The notes: generated by a model not told the origin, from the sequence alone. 64,000 nt of DNA from Allodiplogaster sudhausi (GCA_945643635.1 CALZFC010000150.1:199501-263500); one strand, 5' to 3'; positions 37,992 through 54,253 are shown, counted from the stretch's first letter. A program made the numbers and translations.

Positions 37992-38241
37992 CTGACAGCT
38001 TGAGGCCACATCCCGACGGAATAATGCGGAAAGCATCAAATCCTCTCAAACTAATTTTAGTGCGCAATCCCACAATATGGTCAAATTCAAATCAAGATTG
38101 TTTTATGATTTAACAGCGAGATGACGCACTGGAGAAGCCTGTAGCACACCGAATATTCTGCTCAAGGATGACATTCTATCAGCTTATTATGATAATGTTG
38201 TTTTCCTAGATCTAGAATTCAACTGGCAAGCATTTGTTCAG

Positions 38242-41326
<3,085 letters not shown>

Positions 41327-41603
41327 TCCGTTCTTTATTCCCTTCCGTTCTTTTCCTCTCCTTATAAATGCCGTACTCGAGGATTTCTCTTTTATGTTCG
41401 GTCACCCTATTCTCCCCGAGTTCTGAGTCGACTGTGTATCACTTCTTAACTTATTGATAAGCCTATAATTCTGTCTTGCTGAGAAGAAGAGAATAAAATA
41501 ATGATATGGTGTTCATATGCTTTAACCAGCAGGGAAGTAGGGAGTACCCAGAAAGGGCCGCGCCAGGCAAGCCAAGTCGCTTCACACTTAAGAACAGGCA
41601 TCA

Positions 41604-41886
41604 ATGGATAAGGAATACATGGCTACCAGCAAGAAGAACAAAGGCGGGTTATGCAGGGGCTCTGCAATCAGAGGTAATCGATACAATTGACGGCTTATCC
41701 AATCTCTCCAATCATTTGGCCATTCTATAAGTAATGAGGTCTACTCTTCATCTCTCTTTCTCTATTCCTCTTTCTTCTGAGGGTAAAGATGCCATCTACC
41801 GGAATCTGTACTCTGCCATTCATGGCCTATCCAGTAACAAGACCGGGCTATTCGAAGCGATGAAAGTGACGGAGCATAAAGAGTGA
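41604..41886 (+). CDS. Possible 55-residue two-exon gene, unknown
   Basis: Exon 41604-41673 (MDKEYMATSKKNKGG...) joins in phase to 41789-41886 (DAIYRNLYSAIHGLSS ... VTEHKE, stop TGA) across GT-AG. The composition is not low-complexity. It lies 277 bp downstream of PSMC3 and stops 16 bp before the opposite-strand stop of the MADF-BESS gene. No family is recognised, and the acceptor (GGGTAAAG) has a weak pyrimidine tract, so a chance pairing of frames is possible. Confidence 0.3.
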
Positions 41887-41902
41887 GTATCTGTAGAGGG
41901 AA

Positions 41903-42425
41903 TCACTTGGGGAGCATTTGGATGTTCGCCTCGAAGATGATGTCAGAGATGCTCTTCTGCAGTCGAAGAGCCGCGGCGCGCGAGTGGTCCGTCGCCATCC
42001 TCAACAAGTACAGTTCATCCATTCATCTCTTCTCCCGCACTCACCGCTTCAGATTTGCCGAGACCATTGCACCAAAATGCGCGAATTCGTCGAGTTCACC
42101 GGAGGGAGTTGTGGGGGTCAGGAGAGGGCCGGCCGATAGGGGAGTGAGGGGAACATCCGGCAGACGATAGGCAGAGGGAACATCTCGGGGGGACACCAGG
42201 GAAGGAGACGCCGCGGACGACAGAGTCGACATGTTAGCCGCCACTAGAGATGCTATTCGACTCTCGTACGACTTCTGCAAGAGGGGAGAGAGAGGGAGAG
42301 AGAGAGAATGGGGAAAGGGGGAGGAGACAGAGAACGAGAGAGAGGGAGAGAATGGGGAATGAGGGAGGGGAGAGAGAGAGAGCGGCAGAGAGAGAAGGAG
42401 AGAACAAGAGAAAGAGAACGAGAGA

Positions 42426-42488
<63 letters not shown>

Positions 42489-43334
42489 GTAGACAAAACT
42501 GTCGGTGAAGTAGCGAACCCTTTTCTTAGCAGGCGGCTCGAGAGGAGAGGAAGAGAGTCGCAGAGCACTCTCAACGCTCATGGAAGGCCTTGAATCAGAG
42601 AAGAGAGATGAGGAAGCGGAGGAGTGAGAGGGAGGGAGGAGAAGGGGAGCGAGAGAAGCTGTGGAATGAGAGGAGCAGGCAGGAAGAGGGCGGAGAGAAG
42701 ACTCGAAAGAGGACTTCTCCTTCTCGGCCGAAGAGGATGAAGATGGAGATATCGATGTGTTCGTGTCATCATCTTCAGAGTCGAGAGGTCTCTGAAGAGA
42801 GACAGTCGACTGGGGGAGAGAAGTGGACGCGTGGAGGGAAGCCAGCAGAGACATCATCTAAGAGGATGCATTCAATACAATTCAATGTATTCTTCTCCTC
42901 TTTCTAGATCGACCTGCTCGGAAGAGGTAGTGGATTCATGAGATATCGTCGCTATTTCTTGCTTCATCCTGCAAAACACCCAAGCATAAATAAATGGATA
43001 CGGCTAGAAAAGGTGATATTTTGCACGGACTAGTAGATGAATGAAAGGAATGAACCCCGTTGAGAGACTCTGCTGCTGCTTCAACAGACTCTTCAACAAT
43101 TCTGCATCGAGTGCCTGGATGGGCAGACGATGAGATGAAGGCGGCAGCCGCTGCAGTGCATGGAAATGGGAATGAGGATGGGAGTGGAGGGAGGGGCTCA
43201 GGGTCGTAGCCATTCCTCCTTCCGGCACTTCATTCGAGTTCCCTGCGGATGGAGAGAGAGAGGCCGACGATGTACTGGGCAGAGGGGTCGACGGCTTGTC
43301 GCAGAGACCACCTCAAGCGGCTTTCTCTATCCCT

Positions 43335-43384
<50 letters not shown>

Positions 43385-44122
43385 TTCTCACTCCCCTCCT
43401 CCTCAGCGCAATCGTACTCCGTAAAAGCGATTTTTTTTCAATCTAGCCATGACTAACTGTTTGAGAGAGTAGCTGGACTGCCTGGAGACGAAGATTCGTC
43501 GGAGCAGTCCAGAAACTTAAGTAATCGATAAAATTTCCAGGAAGGTTCTTCTTGAGGATCTCTTGAGTACCTGAAGTAAATATATGAACATTGTAAGAAC
43601 AATAGGCAAAACAGTAAGAATTGAAAAGTAAAGAGTAAAGAATGACTGACTTTCCCTCGTTGACCCATCTTTGCTTTCTCACAAAGGTGTCTTTCAGATT
43701 CTTCCATTGCTGCTTCACATCATCAACTGCAAGGTAGATATCGAGTTTCCTAGTACATCTTACAATTAGGCTTACCTACATCTTATTCTTATCTATCTCA
43801 TTTTCAGTGCCATTAATAGGAACGCATTAATAACAAAATAGACAATGAATATTCTCTCTGCTCTCTCTGATTCTCTCGCATGAAGTATTCACCTGTGTAT
43901 TGCCGTTTAGTAACGAGTGGGCAGAAGGCTTCATTGAGCAGGGAAGTGACAGTGCTCAATGCGTCAGCCTGCTATTCAAACAATCAAAGGGGAGTCAGAG
44001 AACAACCGAACCTTCGAAACTCGCGAGTTGAGGTCGTTCACTCGACGATCCCAGAGGATCGGCCGTGACTGGTACTGCTGGATCAGCATCGTACGACTCG
44101 AGTCTGTCCATTGTGCCATCAT
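41903..44122 (-). CDS. MADF-BESS domain transcriptional regulator
   Basis: Nine minus-strand exons in phase: 44122-44012, 43968-43893, 43726-43651, 43570-43458, 43242-43056, 42968-42914, 42857-42519, 42274-42045 and 41999-41903, giving 427 residues. The MADF domain (a Myb/SANT relative, as in Adf-1) fills the first four exons: TMLIQQYQSRPILWD, DVKQQWKNLKDTFVRKQR and WKFYRLLKFLD. The middle is Ser/Pro/His-rich with an acidic run DSEDDDTNTS and a nuclear-localisation-like PPAKKR. The C-terminus has a BESS-type helix pair: DEFAHFGAMVSANLKR, then ALRLQKSISDIIFEANIQML, for self- or partner association. The protein is probably a DNA-binding nuclear factor; targets cannot be read. The start is the Met just before the MADF domain, and upstream in-frame codons exist. 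Confidence 0.88.
42285..42482. repeat. GA-rich tract in MADF-BESS intron 7
   Basis: About 200 bp of imperfect then pure GA on the plus strand, which is CT on the sense strand of this minus-strand gene and leads toward the acceptor CTCTTGCAG at 42275. Confidence 0.9.
43337..43382. repeat. (CT)n tract in MADF-BESS intron 4
   Basis: Pure CT on the plus strand, hence GA on the sense strand of the gene, the reverse of the usual intronic orientation in this window. Confidence 0.88.
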
Positions 44123-44228
44123 TGGAACGGACGATTCCAAGTCGCACTTCTTCACTCTGATCCAGCTACCGCGACAAGTCAGCGCGCGAACAATCAATGT
44201 CGTCGCGGTTGGTGAGAAGAAAAGAATG

Positions 44229-44447
44229 GTGAGAGAGCGACAGGGGAAGAGAGAGAGAGAGAGAGAGAGATGACAAAGAAAGGTGCATAGACTGAGAGAA
44301 GAGTAAAAGTGAATGCAAGGATGGCGCGAGCTGCAGCTGTAAGACGACTCTTTCGCCTCAGACAATCTCTCCTTCTCTCCACACCGTCCATCCTGCTTCT
44401 TTTTCCACTTATACTTGGTCTCACTCTTTTCTCTCTTTTTCTCTCTG

Positions 44448-44486
<39 letters not shown>

Positions 44487-44505
44487 GTCTCTGTCTCTGT
44501 CTCGC
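44229..44505. repeat. GA and CT tracts upstream of MADF-BESS
   Basis: A short GA tract (44250-44270) and a longer CT/TG-rich tract (44445-44500) lie just upstream of the first MADF-BESS exon, possibly in its promoter or 5' UTR. Confidence 0.7.
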
Positions 44506-44823
44506 CGACCAGTCCTGTTCATCCGCGACAGCATCGCGTCGCGGTTCGCTGGCTCCACCCACATTCGTTTCTCTGTCTTCTCTCTGTCTCTCCTCTTTCC
44601 ATAATTTCACAGCAGTCGCCTGCGACTAGTTTTTTCAAGTGCTAACAAACCTGGTGCAAATGACTAATTTTCAGTGATAAATTAGATAAAGGACATATTA
44701 AAAAGAATTAGGGTCTCATATATATGTATATATACATATGCAATACATGTTCACATGTACAACATCATATTTTGTTAAATAAATTATAGGGGCTGAATAC
44801 TGTTTATGATCGCAATTTAACGA

Positions 44824-46325
44824 CTCAGGTAAAAAGCGAATGGCCAATTCCCCGCGCGGTAATGGTGCAACTGGTGCAAAATTGCTAATATTTCGCGGAA
44901 ATGGTTCGTTAATGGTAGGACGAGTATCAGTAAACTAGTTGATTTGCGCCATTAGCTGGCCATTACTTGGGCATTTATTGGCCATTATAAATTTGAAAAG
45001 TCTTGGCTGGAATATCAGCATTCTGTAATCATATTCATTGGCGGGAGATTAAATGTGTATTTAAATGCACTGCTATCTTGACTTGAGCTGAAGACTTGAA
45101 AGTTGAACAGCCTTGATTGAATGGTTACTGCTGTTGTTTAATGTCGTTTGTTGATTTCAGGCTCGTTATTGAAGAGTTTGAACGATTTTTTTTTGACCGA
45201 GACGTCTAATGTCGTCTGAAAGGTTTGCTCATGGTATGATTTTAAAGGATCATTATTTTAGCCGAATTGGTTTATTCTTATATAAGTTTTTGTCTTTCAG
45301 GAGCTTCTGAGTGTTTTTTCCTACATTTTACGAAGCAATATCATCGATTGGAGCAAAATGTAGGTTATAGCTGGCTTTGCTGTAGAGTATGATGATGTGC
45401 TTCTTTTTAGGTCTCAATTTCGGCCACGCTCGTATGTCTGGCCTCTTTTGTCGATTAGGAGGTAATCGAGCGATAATTTGACTGCCATCGAGGAAGAGCA
45501 ACGAGCAGGTTCTTGTAAGAGTGAGGGTTTTCGTGTTGTATTTGTTGTAGTTCCAGTGTCGTCTATTGATGACGTTGATGTCGATGATGAGGAAGTAGAA
45601 GACGGGCAGGAGTTCGATGATGATGGCCAACGGAGCTCGGAGATGCATTGTCTTTAAAAACGGACAACCACTGAATTAATGTTCGAGTTTACCTACGAGT
45701 GATTACCCTGTCTTTTAATTCCATACTAAGACTAGAATCCCCGCCCATTTCCCATTTTTTAGAATGTCCTTGAGGTTGTTAATGCTTCCATACTAGTATT
45801 TGTTCACTATTTGTGTACCACACTTTAGGTTGTTAACCATGCCAAACCATGCCACTTAATTGTCTTCGTTATCGCTCATTTATCGTTGCCTTTCGGTTTC
45901 TCGTTATCTCTTCTCTTGGTATGCTTTTTTCCTTGGTAAATATCTTAATTTTTCGTCACATCTGTGGAAGTGAATAAAAGGCCCAGGTAATTTTTTGGTG
46001 TGGTTCACACCAAACAACAGTACGCCATTTAATAGCAGAGAAATGGAATGCAATATTTAAATCGCAGAAAAATATTTTTTAGTGTGGTTCAAACCACCCT
46101 ACAGTACTCCATTTAATGGCTCAAAAATGCTGTGTGAAGTGCCAGTTAAGTTTGCATTATATGCGTGTTAAAGCCACTGTATTGAAAGGTTAATGCGGAG
46201 AAATTTGTTTAATGGTTCACTATTGGTGCATTATTGCTGAAACGCGTATCAGTTAACTACCGTGTTTGTACGGTAATTACTGGCCATTACTGAACCATTT
46301 ATTTGCCATTCGCTTTTTACTTGAG
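44824..46325. mobile_element. 1.5-kb inverted-repeat transposon, GTAAAAAGCGAATGG family
   Basis: The left end reads CTCAGGTAAAAAGCGAATGG and the right end is its complement, CCATTCGCTTTTTACTTGAG, with one mismatch. The trinucleotide CGA flanks both sides (44821-44823 and 46326-46328), suggesting a 3-bp target duplication. Inside, motifs such as TGGCCATTA and GGTAATGG recur near both ends, and an 80-bp unit (GTGTGGTTCA ... CCATTTAATGGC) is imperfectly duplicated at about 45997 and 46082. A minus-strand frame at 45328-45648 (107 residues, with RPDIRAWPKLRPKKKH) might be a protein remnant but is not recognised. It lies between MADF-BESS and UBR. Confidence 0.75.
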
Positions 46326-46448
46326 CGATATGAATAGTTGGTGTCGTGTATGGTGCAATCGTCGATGTTTTAGGCGATGTTCTCCAGATTCCCTCTCTTT
46401 TTCCCTCTCTGCGTCGCCGCGCACCTTTCTCACCTAAGCTGTCGCACT

Positions 46449-46644
46449 CTCTGGTAAAAAGCGAATGGTCCAATTCCCCGCGAGGTAATGGTGAAATGGT
46501 GCAAAACTTGCAATATTTCGCAAAAATGGTTCATTAATGGTAGGACGAGTACTTCAGTAAACTAGTAGTCTTGCGCCATTATTTGGCCAAAACACAGGGA
46601 TACTTGGCCATTACCATTTATTTGCAATTTGCTTTTTACCAGAG
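46449..46644. mobile_element. 196-bp MITE of the same family
   Basis: Both ends carry CTCTGGTAAAAAGC in inverted orientation. The internal sequence CCAATTCCCCGCG ... GGTAGGACGAGTA is shared with the left end of the 1.5-kb element, so this is an internally deleted relative about 125 bp away. It lies just upstream of the UBR gene and may affect its promoter. Confidence 0.85.
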
Positions 46645-46793
46645 CTTTCTAGTTCTCTCGCTTCTACTTAACTACAAGCTATAATCCGTACTCTTTGCAT
46701 TGCATTTTGAAGCAAAAAACCCGTAATGTTTCATTTTGTCATCTGTGTTTTTTTTTCTTAGAATGTTTTGAATCTACCTTTTTTTACTTTCAG

Positions 46794-49700
46794 ATGATTG
46801 ATGACATCGTGAAAGCAGTGAATCGTGAAGACTGGGAAGGTGCCCGAGAGCTTCTTTATCAGCACTGGAGTACTGCTTGTCTGAAAGTATGTCTTTGTGT
46901 CGGCTTTTCCAGTTACTAAATGCATGTTTAGGTGTTTTCTCCGAATTCTGAGCATCCCTGGGAATGCACAGTTGACGACAATGCAGTTGGTACGCCGAAT
47001 AACATTTACTTATATATATGTACATACATATTAATATATTTACGATGTACATATATACGACGTAACGATACTGATTAAGCTGAGAAACTGCTTGCGTCGA
47101 TGGCCGCTGCTTTCTGTGCAGATCAGGGACAGAGCAGCAGTGCCGCGGACTCACGAGAGCCAGAAGGTCAGGATACATTTTCCATTTGTGTCTATGAATT
47201 GCCTATTCCACTAACAAGCAATCACGTCTCTGTTAGATTACGACGTGGATTCTTACTCCTCGAGAACTGTTTATTTAGTTATCGCATTTAGGCGCCCCAA
47301 ACACATCATTGGTTGTGCTGAATGATCAAGCGGGAACAACTCCTGGCCAGAGAAGGCCCGGCCAGATCTGCGGTTATGTCTTCAAGGAAGGAGAGCCGAC
47401 TTACTCGTGCAAGTGCGTTCTCTTCCATCTTCGTCATCCTTAATTGTCATTTCCTCTTTTCTTGAGAGAGTGCGCCGTGGATCCAACATGTGTATTGTGT
47501 CAAGAATGCTTCGTTGTTTCCGTGCATAAGGACCACCGATATCGAGTTAGATTCCGATATGCAGAAACGGAATTGTCAATGATTCCATTTGGAGATGTAC
47601 ACTTCGGGTGGTTCTGGGTATTGTGACTGCGGAGACCGAGATGCGTGGCGGTCTGGTCACTCTTGCTCCATTCACAGCCACCAACACATTGACAAGTTCG
47701 CTTTCTCTCAGTTATCTCGGTCCTCTCTGGACACTTGAAATGGCTCTGCAGAGTTGATCTTTCTCTGCCCGCTCCGATGCAAGAAAGACTGCGGCAGATG
47801 ACTGTTGTACTACTCGAGTATTCCGCCCGGGTCATCACATGGAATAAGAAGCAGGCTCTCGCTCTCTACTTCCCTCGGTCTTTCTTATATCTAGTATTTC
47901 ACACTCTTCAGAAGCAATTTCAGACTCAAAAGTGGTGTGGAAAGTCTTCGGCCATTCCAAACGATTCTCTACAACGATGAAACTCACACATATGATGCCG
48001 TGAGTTTGGAGGAGAGGGAGATGGAAACGGAGTGGGGAGAAAAGAAGAGAACGGAGAGGGAAACGAAGAGTGGGGGGGGGGGGGAGAGGAGAACGGAGAG
48101 GGAAGATGATGAGTTGTGCAGGTGATCCGCGCCCTTGACTTGGCCCTGCACTGCACGAAGGAGCAGGCCATGTTGCTGGCTACGGTGGTGGACCGCGAAG
48201 GGAGGACTTCAGTTTACGCCGGCTCGAAGGAAAGCTGCGAGCGAGTCGCCACTGAGATTCGGGTAAGCAACTTCTATCGTTCTTGAGATGTTTTTCTGAA
48301 TGTCACTTTGATAGTGGATTGAATGAAGAGTTGAATGGATGGCATTGACTTTGTAATGCTCAGCGACGAACCTCAAGAGACAGCAACCGACGAACGGAGA
48401 AGAGCGGGCCTCTGGAGGTGTTGGTTGTGGAGAACGAGCTGGCTTGCCACCAGGCACTCGCGCTTTCTCTTCTGTCTTGGCTCCTTCAACAGACATCTGC
48501 CTTTCGTCTGTTCACTCTTCTTCCAGAGCATTTCACTTCATTTCCTACAGCAAAAGAAAATTTTTCAATAGACGAAAAGAAACTGAAATTCATCCCATTG
48601 GAGTTACTGGGCACTGGGAATACAAGTATCCTATTGATTAACATTCATTTCCCTTGTAAATTAGGTACTATGTCTAGCAGTTCATTGTTTCAGCATTGAT
48701 ATGCGATATTATTGGAGAGGTTCTTCTTGAGCAGAGGTACAAGAGTGGCTCCCCTTCAGCCATGGAGGTTTGCTTCTTTATTCTTTCGTTCTTTTATCTC
48801 TTCTACTCATTGTTGAGGTGGACAATTGCGATAACACTGAGAGTGATGTTCCATCTGAAGTCATCGATTCGGCTTGGCTGAATGGCGAGGACAGCCTCCT
48901 CTCTCTCATTATGAAAGCTGACAGGCTAGTTCTATTTCCTCTTTTTGTTCTTCTTTTTAATATGATTTTCTTTAGTTAGCTGATCTCTAAAAGGCAGCCG
49001 AGCATAATTACAATAGAACTTGTTTAGACGAATGTGGAAGACTGCGCGAGGCTGTTTCCACCAGTTGTTGATGAAGACTGTTCTGATGAATCTTGATCAG
49101 AAACTTCACTTCGCCCGCCAGTTTCTACGGGTTTCTTTTCTATGGACAAATTTCATATAAAAAGTTATATGAACTACTTAGTCTTTTTATTTTTGAATAT
49201 AAGTTTGTGGAAAAAATGTTTTGCCCTTTCGTGCTACGAGGAGTTGCACCGCGAGTTCATTGACGATGATCATGACCACGACGTCTCAATTGTCTCTCTT
49301 TCTGTACAAGTTCTCACTGTGCCACCCATTGCGAGGTTTCTTTTAACCTAATCTAAATACATGCCACAATTAGATCTCTTTATTTAGGAAGTTGATTGCG
49401 GAAGAGTCGGGTCTGAAGCAGATTTTCCTGGCTCTTCTCACCCACTGCGAGGCGTATGTGAACTACTCCGGTCTGCGAAAGTCCTTTCTCTATGTCTCTG
49501 CGTCTGTCTCTCTTCCCTTTCATACTGCTTTCCCTCTTTCACGATATTTTCCTTGCGTCTCTCTCCCACTCACTCTATTCTCTCTCCTCTCTCTTGTCTT
49601 CTTTTCTCTAAGTCTCGGTGCCTGTCCTTTCACGCTGTTACTCTTGCCTCTCAGATCCTCCCTATCCCACTTTCCCACTTGTCTGTCTAATCCTCTCTCT

Positions 49701-51995
49701 CTCTCTCTCCTCTCTTGCTTCTCTGATCCCTCTCTCTATCTCTCTTGCTTCTTTGATTCCTCTCTCTATCTCTCTTTCTTCTCTGATCCCTCTCTCTATC
49801 TCTCTTGCTTCTCTGATTCCTCTCTCTATCTCTCCTGCTTCTCTGATCCCTCTCTCTATCTCTCTTGCTTCTCTGATCCCTCTCTTTATCTCTCTTGCTT
49901 CGCTGATCCCTCCCTATCTCTCTCTTGCTTCTCTGATCCCTCTCTCTATCTCTCTTGCTTCGCTGATCCCTCCCTATCTCTCTCTTGCTTCTCTGATTCC
50001 TCTCTCTATCTCTCTTGCTTCTCTGATCCCTCTCTTTATCTTTCTTGCTTCGCTGATCCCTCCCTATCTCTCTCTTGCTTCTCTGATTACTCTCTCTATC
50101 TCTCTTTCTTCTCTGATCCCTCTCTCTATCTCTCTTGCTTCTCTGATCCCTCTCTTTATCTCTCTTGCTTCGCTGATCCCTCCCTATCTCTCTCTCTTGC
50201 TTCTCTGATTCCTCTCTCTATCGCTCTTTCTTCTCTGATCCCTCTCTCTCTATCTCTCTTGCTTCTCTGATCCCTCTCTATCTCTCTTGCTTCGCTGATC
50301 CCTCCCTATCTCTCTCTTGCTTCTCTGATTCCTCTCTCTATCTCTCTCTTGCTTTTCTGATTCCTCTCTCTATCTCTCTTGCTTCTCTGATCCCTCTCTC
50401 TATCTCTCTTGCTTCTCTGATCCCTCTCTCTATCTCTCTTGCTTCGCTGATCCCTCCCTATCTTTCTCTTGCTTCTCTGATTCCTCCCTATCTCTCTCTT
50501 GCTTCTCTGATCCTCTCTATCCCTCTTGTCTCTCTGATCTTCTCTATCTCTCTTGCCTATCTTTTCTCCTCTCTCAGTAAGTGGCACGGATGTCCGTGGT
50601 CGTGGTCGCTTTGACTTCACTGGTCGTTCCTACCCTGCGAATTTGAAGAGAGCTCTCCACATGATGCGAGACCAAGTGTATGCATGTTGACTTATTATTT
50701 CTTGTCATTTCGATTATATCCGCTGTTCTTTTTCACATTGACATATGTCGACTTTAGTTGGTTCTAATATTTCGTGAAATAGGTCTATTTTTAGGTACAT
50801 GCTGAATCAGATTCCTGCTGTGGAAGAATGGACTCCTGCACTGAAAGAGAATTTTGTCGAGGGATTCCAATATCTTCTGAAATTCTTGCATCTTATTCAG
50901 GTTAACGAGACCAGAAATGACTCAAAATAAGTTTGGAGAGTGACTGAGAGAGAGAGGAGAGAGAGAGAGTTACTTATGGGTCGACTCAGGATGTGATTCT
51001 TACAGGGAATGGATGAAGTGAAGCGACAATCTGGAGAACATCAAGTGTGGGAGATGGAGTGGGAGACTGCATTCAACATTCAGCTGAGAAGCCAAGAGGC
51101 CCTCACTCTCTTCCTTGCATGGGCGGCCAGCCATGTTAGACAGAGGGCGAGGAGAGAGAGAGAGGCGAGGAGAGAGAGAGGCGAGGGGAGAGAGAGGGCG
51201 AGGGGAGAGAGAGGCGGGGGGAGAGAGAGGGCGAGGGGAAAGAGAGGGGGGGGGCGAGGGAAGAGAGAGGGGGGCGAGGGGAGAGAGAGGCCCGGGGGAG
51301 AGAGAGGGGGGGGGCGATGGGAGAGAGAGGGCGAGGGGAGAGAAGGGGGGGGGGGGGCGATGGGAGAGAGAGGGCGAGGGGAGAGAAGGGGGGGGGCGAT
51401 GGGAGAGAGAGGGCGAGGGGAGAGAGAGGGCGAGGGGAGAGAGAGGGGGGGGGGGCGAGGGAAGAGAGAGGGGGGCGAGGGGAGAGAGAGGCCCGGGGGA
51501 GAGAGAGGGGGGGGGGCGATGGGAGAGAGAGGGCGAGGGGAGAGAAGGGGGGGGCGATGGGAGAGAGAGGGCGAGGGGAGCGAGAGAGGGGGGGGGGGCG
51601 AGGGGAGAGAGGGCGAGGGAAGAGAGAGGGGGGGCGAGGGGAGAGAGGGCGAGGGAAGAGAGAGGGGGCGAGGGGAGAGAGAGGGGGGGGGCGAGGGGAG
51701 AAAGAGGGGGGGGGGGCGAGGGGTGAGAGAGGGCGAGGGAAGAGAGGGGGGGGGGCGATGGGAGAGAGGGGGGGGGGGCGAGGGGGGAGAGGAGGCAGAA
51801 TTCTATGAGAAGACATCTGCAGCCGGAAGTGCATGAACGAGTGACTCTCCTTGCACTCGAGGCAGTCGAGGGCCTTCTTCAGGCTGAACTGGCAAAAGAA
51901 ACCGAAGAGCTCGGTGCCACTCACGATGTTGTCACAGGTACACTCTTTTCTATGCTTGTCAAAATGTACTTCTGCTCTCTCCCTTTTCTATGCCG

Positions 51996-52043
<48 letters not shown>

Positions 52044-52226
52044 ATTTCTTTCTTTCTCTTTCTCTCTTTCTTTTCTTTCTTTCCTTTCTTTTCTTTCTTT
52101 TCTTTCTTTTTTTTTCTTTCTTTTCTTTCTGTCTTTTTCTTTCTTTTTCTTTGTCTTTTTCTTTCTTTTTCTTTGTCTTTTTCTTTCTTTTTCTCTTCTT
52201 CTTTTTCTTTCTCCTTCTTTCTTCTT

Positions 52227-52284
<58 letters not shown>

Positions 52285-54195
52285 GCTCTTTTTCCCTCTC
52301 TCTTTCTTTCTTCCTCTCTCTTTCTTTCTCTCTCTCTCTCCTCGCTCTCTCTCTCTCTCTTTCTCTCTAAGTGCACGGCGGTCGTCACACAGTGCGTGCC
52401 TTCGACGTGCTCCGTCAGGCGGTGTCAATCCACCAGCCCCTGCCCCGCTTGTTGGCTGGCCTTTTGGCTGTCCCCTCTTCTCTCAACTCCTATCTGCTCC
52501 CTTCGAATGCAGATAACAACCCAATCCACACTGAATTGCAGCGAAGGATAAAGAATCTCGGTGCTGACTTGTACGAAATGCCACTGAGGTTCGAGCATTT
52601 AGTGCACTTTACATTTTTCCCATTGGATAATTAACCTATGAACGGTGTGAACTTTTCTCTTTGTAACTTGGTGTTGTTGATGATCTAGCGTACCGTTTCC
52701 TTCTTAAATGAGCTGGGAAGAATCCGATTGGTATCTCTTGAGAGTTCTTGTACTCTGCGCCCAAGCCGCTGCTCAGTTGTGGCGTCGAAATGGCTTCTCT
52801 CTGGTCAATCAGATTCACAATTACTTTTCTCCACTTTGCCGGGGGGAAATGTTCGACCAAGACATTCTGATGCTCCAGGCAAGTCTTTCTTCTTCTTGAA
52901 TAGGTCAATGAAGATGCTTACAAGTATAAGATTGAAACTAGAAATGATTATGGTTGAAGCTCGGCGCGGCTCTGACTAAGAATGTGGATGACTTCATCGC
53001 CCATGTCATGAGTCGATTCCGAGTTGTGCAGTGGGCGGAGAGCAACTTTGATGGAATCATTCGGCAGGGACAGGGGAAGATGGAAATGGATGAAATGAGC
53101 AGGATCTCCGTGACTCTCGCTGAGGAAATGCTCTCTCTTCTTATTCACATCACCAGTAAGTCATGTCTTTCCGTTCCTCTCAATTATAGTGCGTTCTCAG
53201 GCGAGAGATACCGACCGGGAGTGGGAATGTGCACAAGAATCGAGATGCTCGAGAGGGAAGTCATTCACATCCTTGCTGCTGGGCCCCACACCTTCAGCCA
53301 TGTTTGTCTTCCTCTTCATGCTTCTCTCTTCATCCTGTTTCATTGCAGATGCAGTCGAAGCTCGCTTCGGATCCTCTTCTTGAGCGTGTTTCTCTTAATT
53401 CTGCAGTTGAGAAAGTTGGCGAGTTCAAGTGAGAGGTCTTCTTAACATTCCTTGCTAGTTCTCTTCGTCATAGAGGTTCTACTATTTCTCTTTAAGGCGC
53501 GTCTCAAGTACTGGTCCTGGCCATTTCGTTCTGAAGGACCAATTCCTCGACAGGTTCTCGGATTTCCTGTATTTATAAGAAGGAAAACATTGTGATATTA
53601 TGTACAGATACGACTCGTTCTTCTATCATTACTCCCGCACCAACTCATCCATGGCTGAGCAGTACCAACGCAAGATTCGGGCAACCATGGATAAGTCCGT
53701 CATTTCTGCCTTTTCCAGTCTTAATTGTATCAGAAGCATCTCTTGCAGGAGAATCCAAGCGTGCGCCCCTCCCGCACCGATTCCATTCCAAGTTCTTTTC
53801 ACTCCCGCTTCTCGAATTCTCCTTTCTCCTCTCCTTATCAACACTCTCAAGGTTGGTTTCCTCTCGAGGAAGGAAAGAAGTGATGTTAATATGGCAGGTT
53901 GTGTTGGATCGAACATCAAAGAGGAACCGCTTTTCCTCGGAGAATCTTCTGCACCGCGTTCTCCATGTCACTGGCATCGCTCTACACGAGCAAGCGGCTT
54001 CTCCACTTTCCTTCGACTTCCTTTCCGTCGCTCGCCAGGTTTAATTTTCTAGTCTCTTGTGCACTCTCACTCAACTTTGCTCGATACTGAAAGTCTTTGC
54101 CAGACCGGGCTGCTCCAATCCATGGAAGGACTGAGTGGGACGGCAGAGGCACAGCCATATGAACATCTTCTCGCATGGACAATTCAGGTTCACAT

Positions 54196-54253
<58 letters not shown>

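Noticed and set aside
49392..50270. 292-codon Ser/Leu/Asp-Pro repeat frame
   Set aside because: It is open only because the CT-rich minisatellite in the UBR intron lacks stops; homology ends at 49470.
51009..51836. Long open frames (up to 275 codons) of Gly/Arg/Glu repeats
   Set aside because: They are readings of an intronic G/A minisatellite; the UBR exon ends at 51134 with a normal donor.
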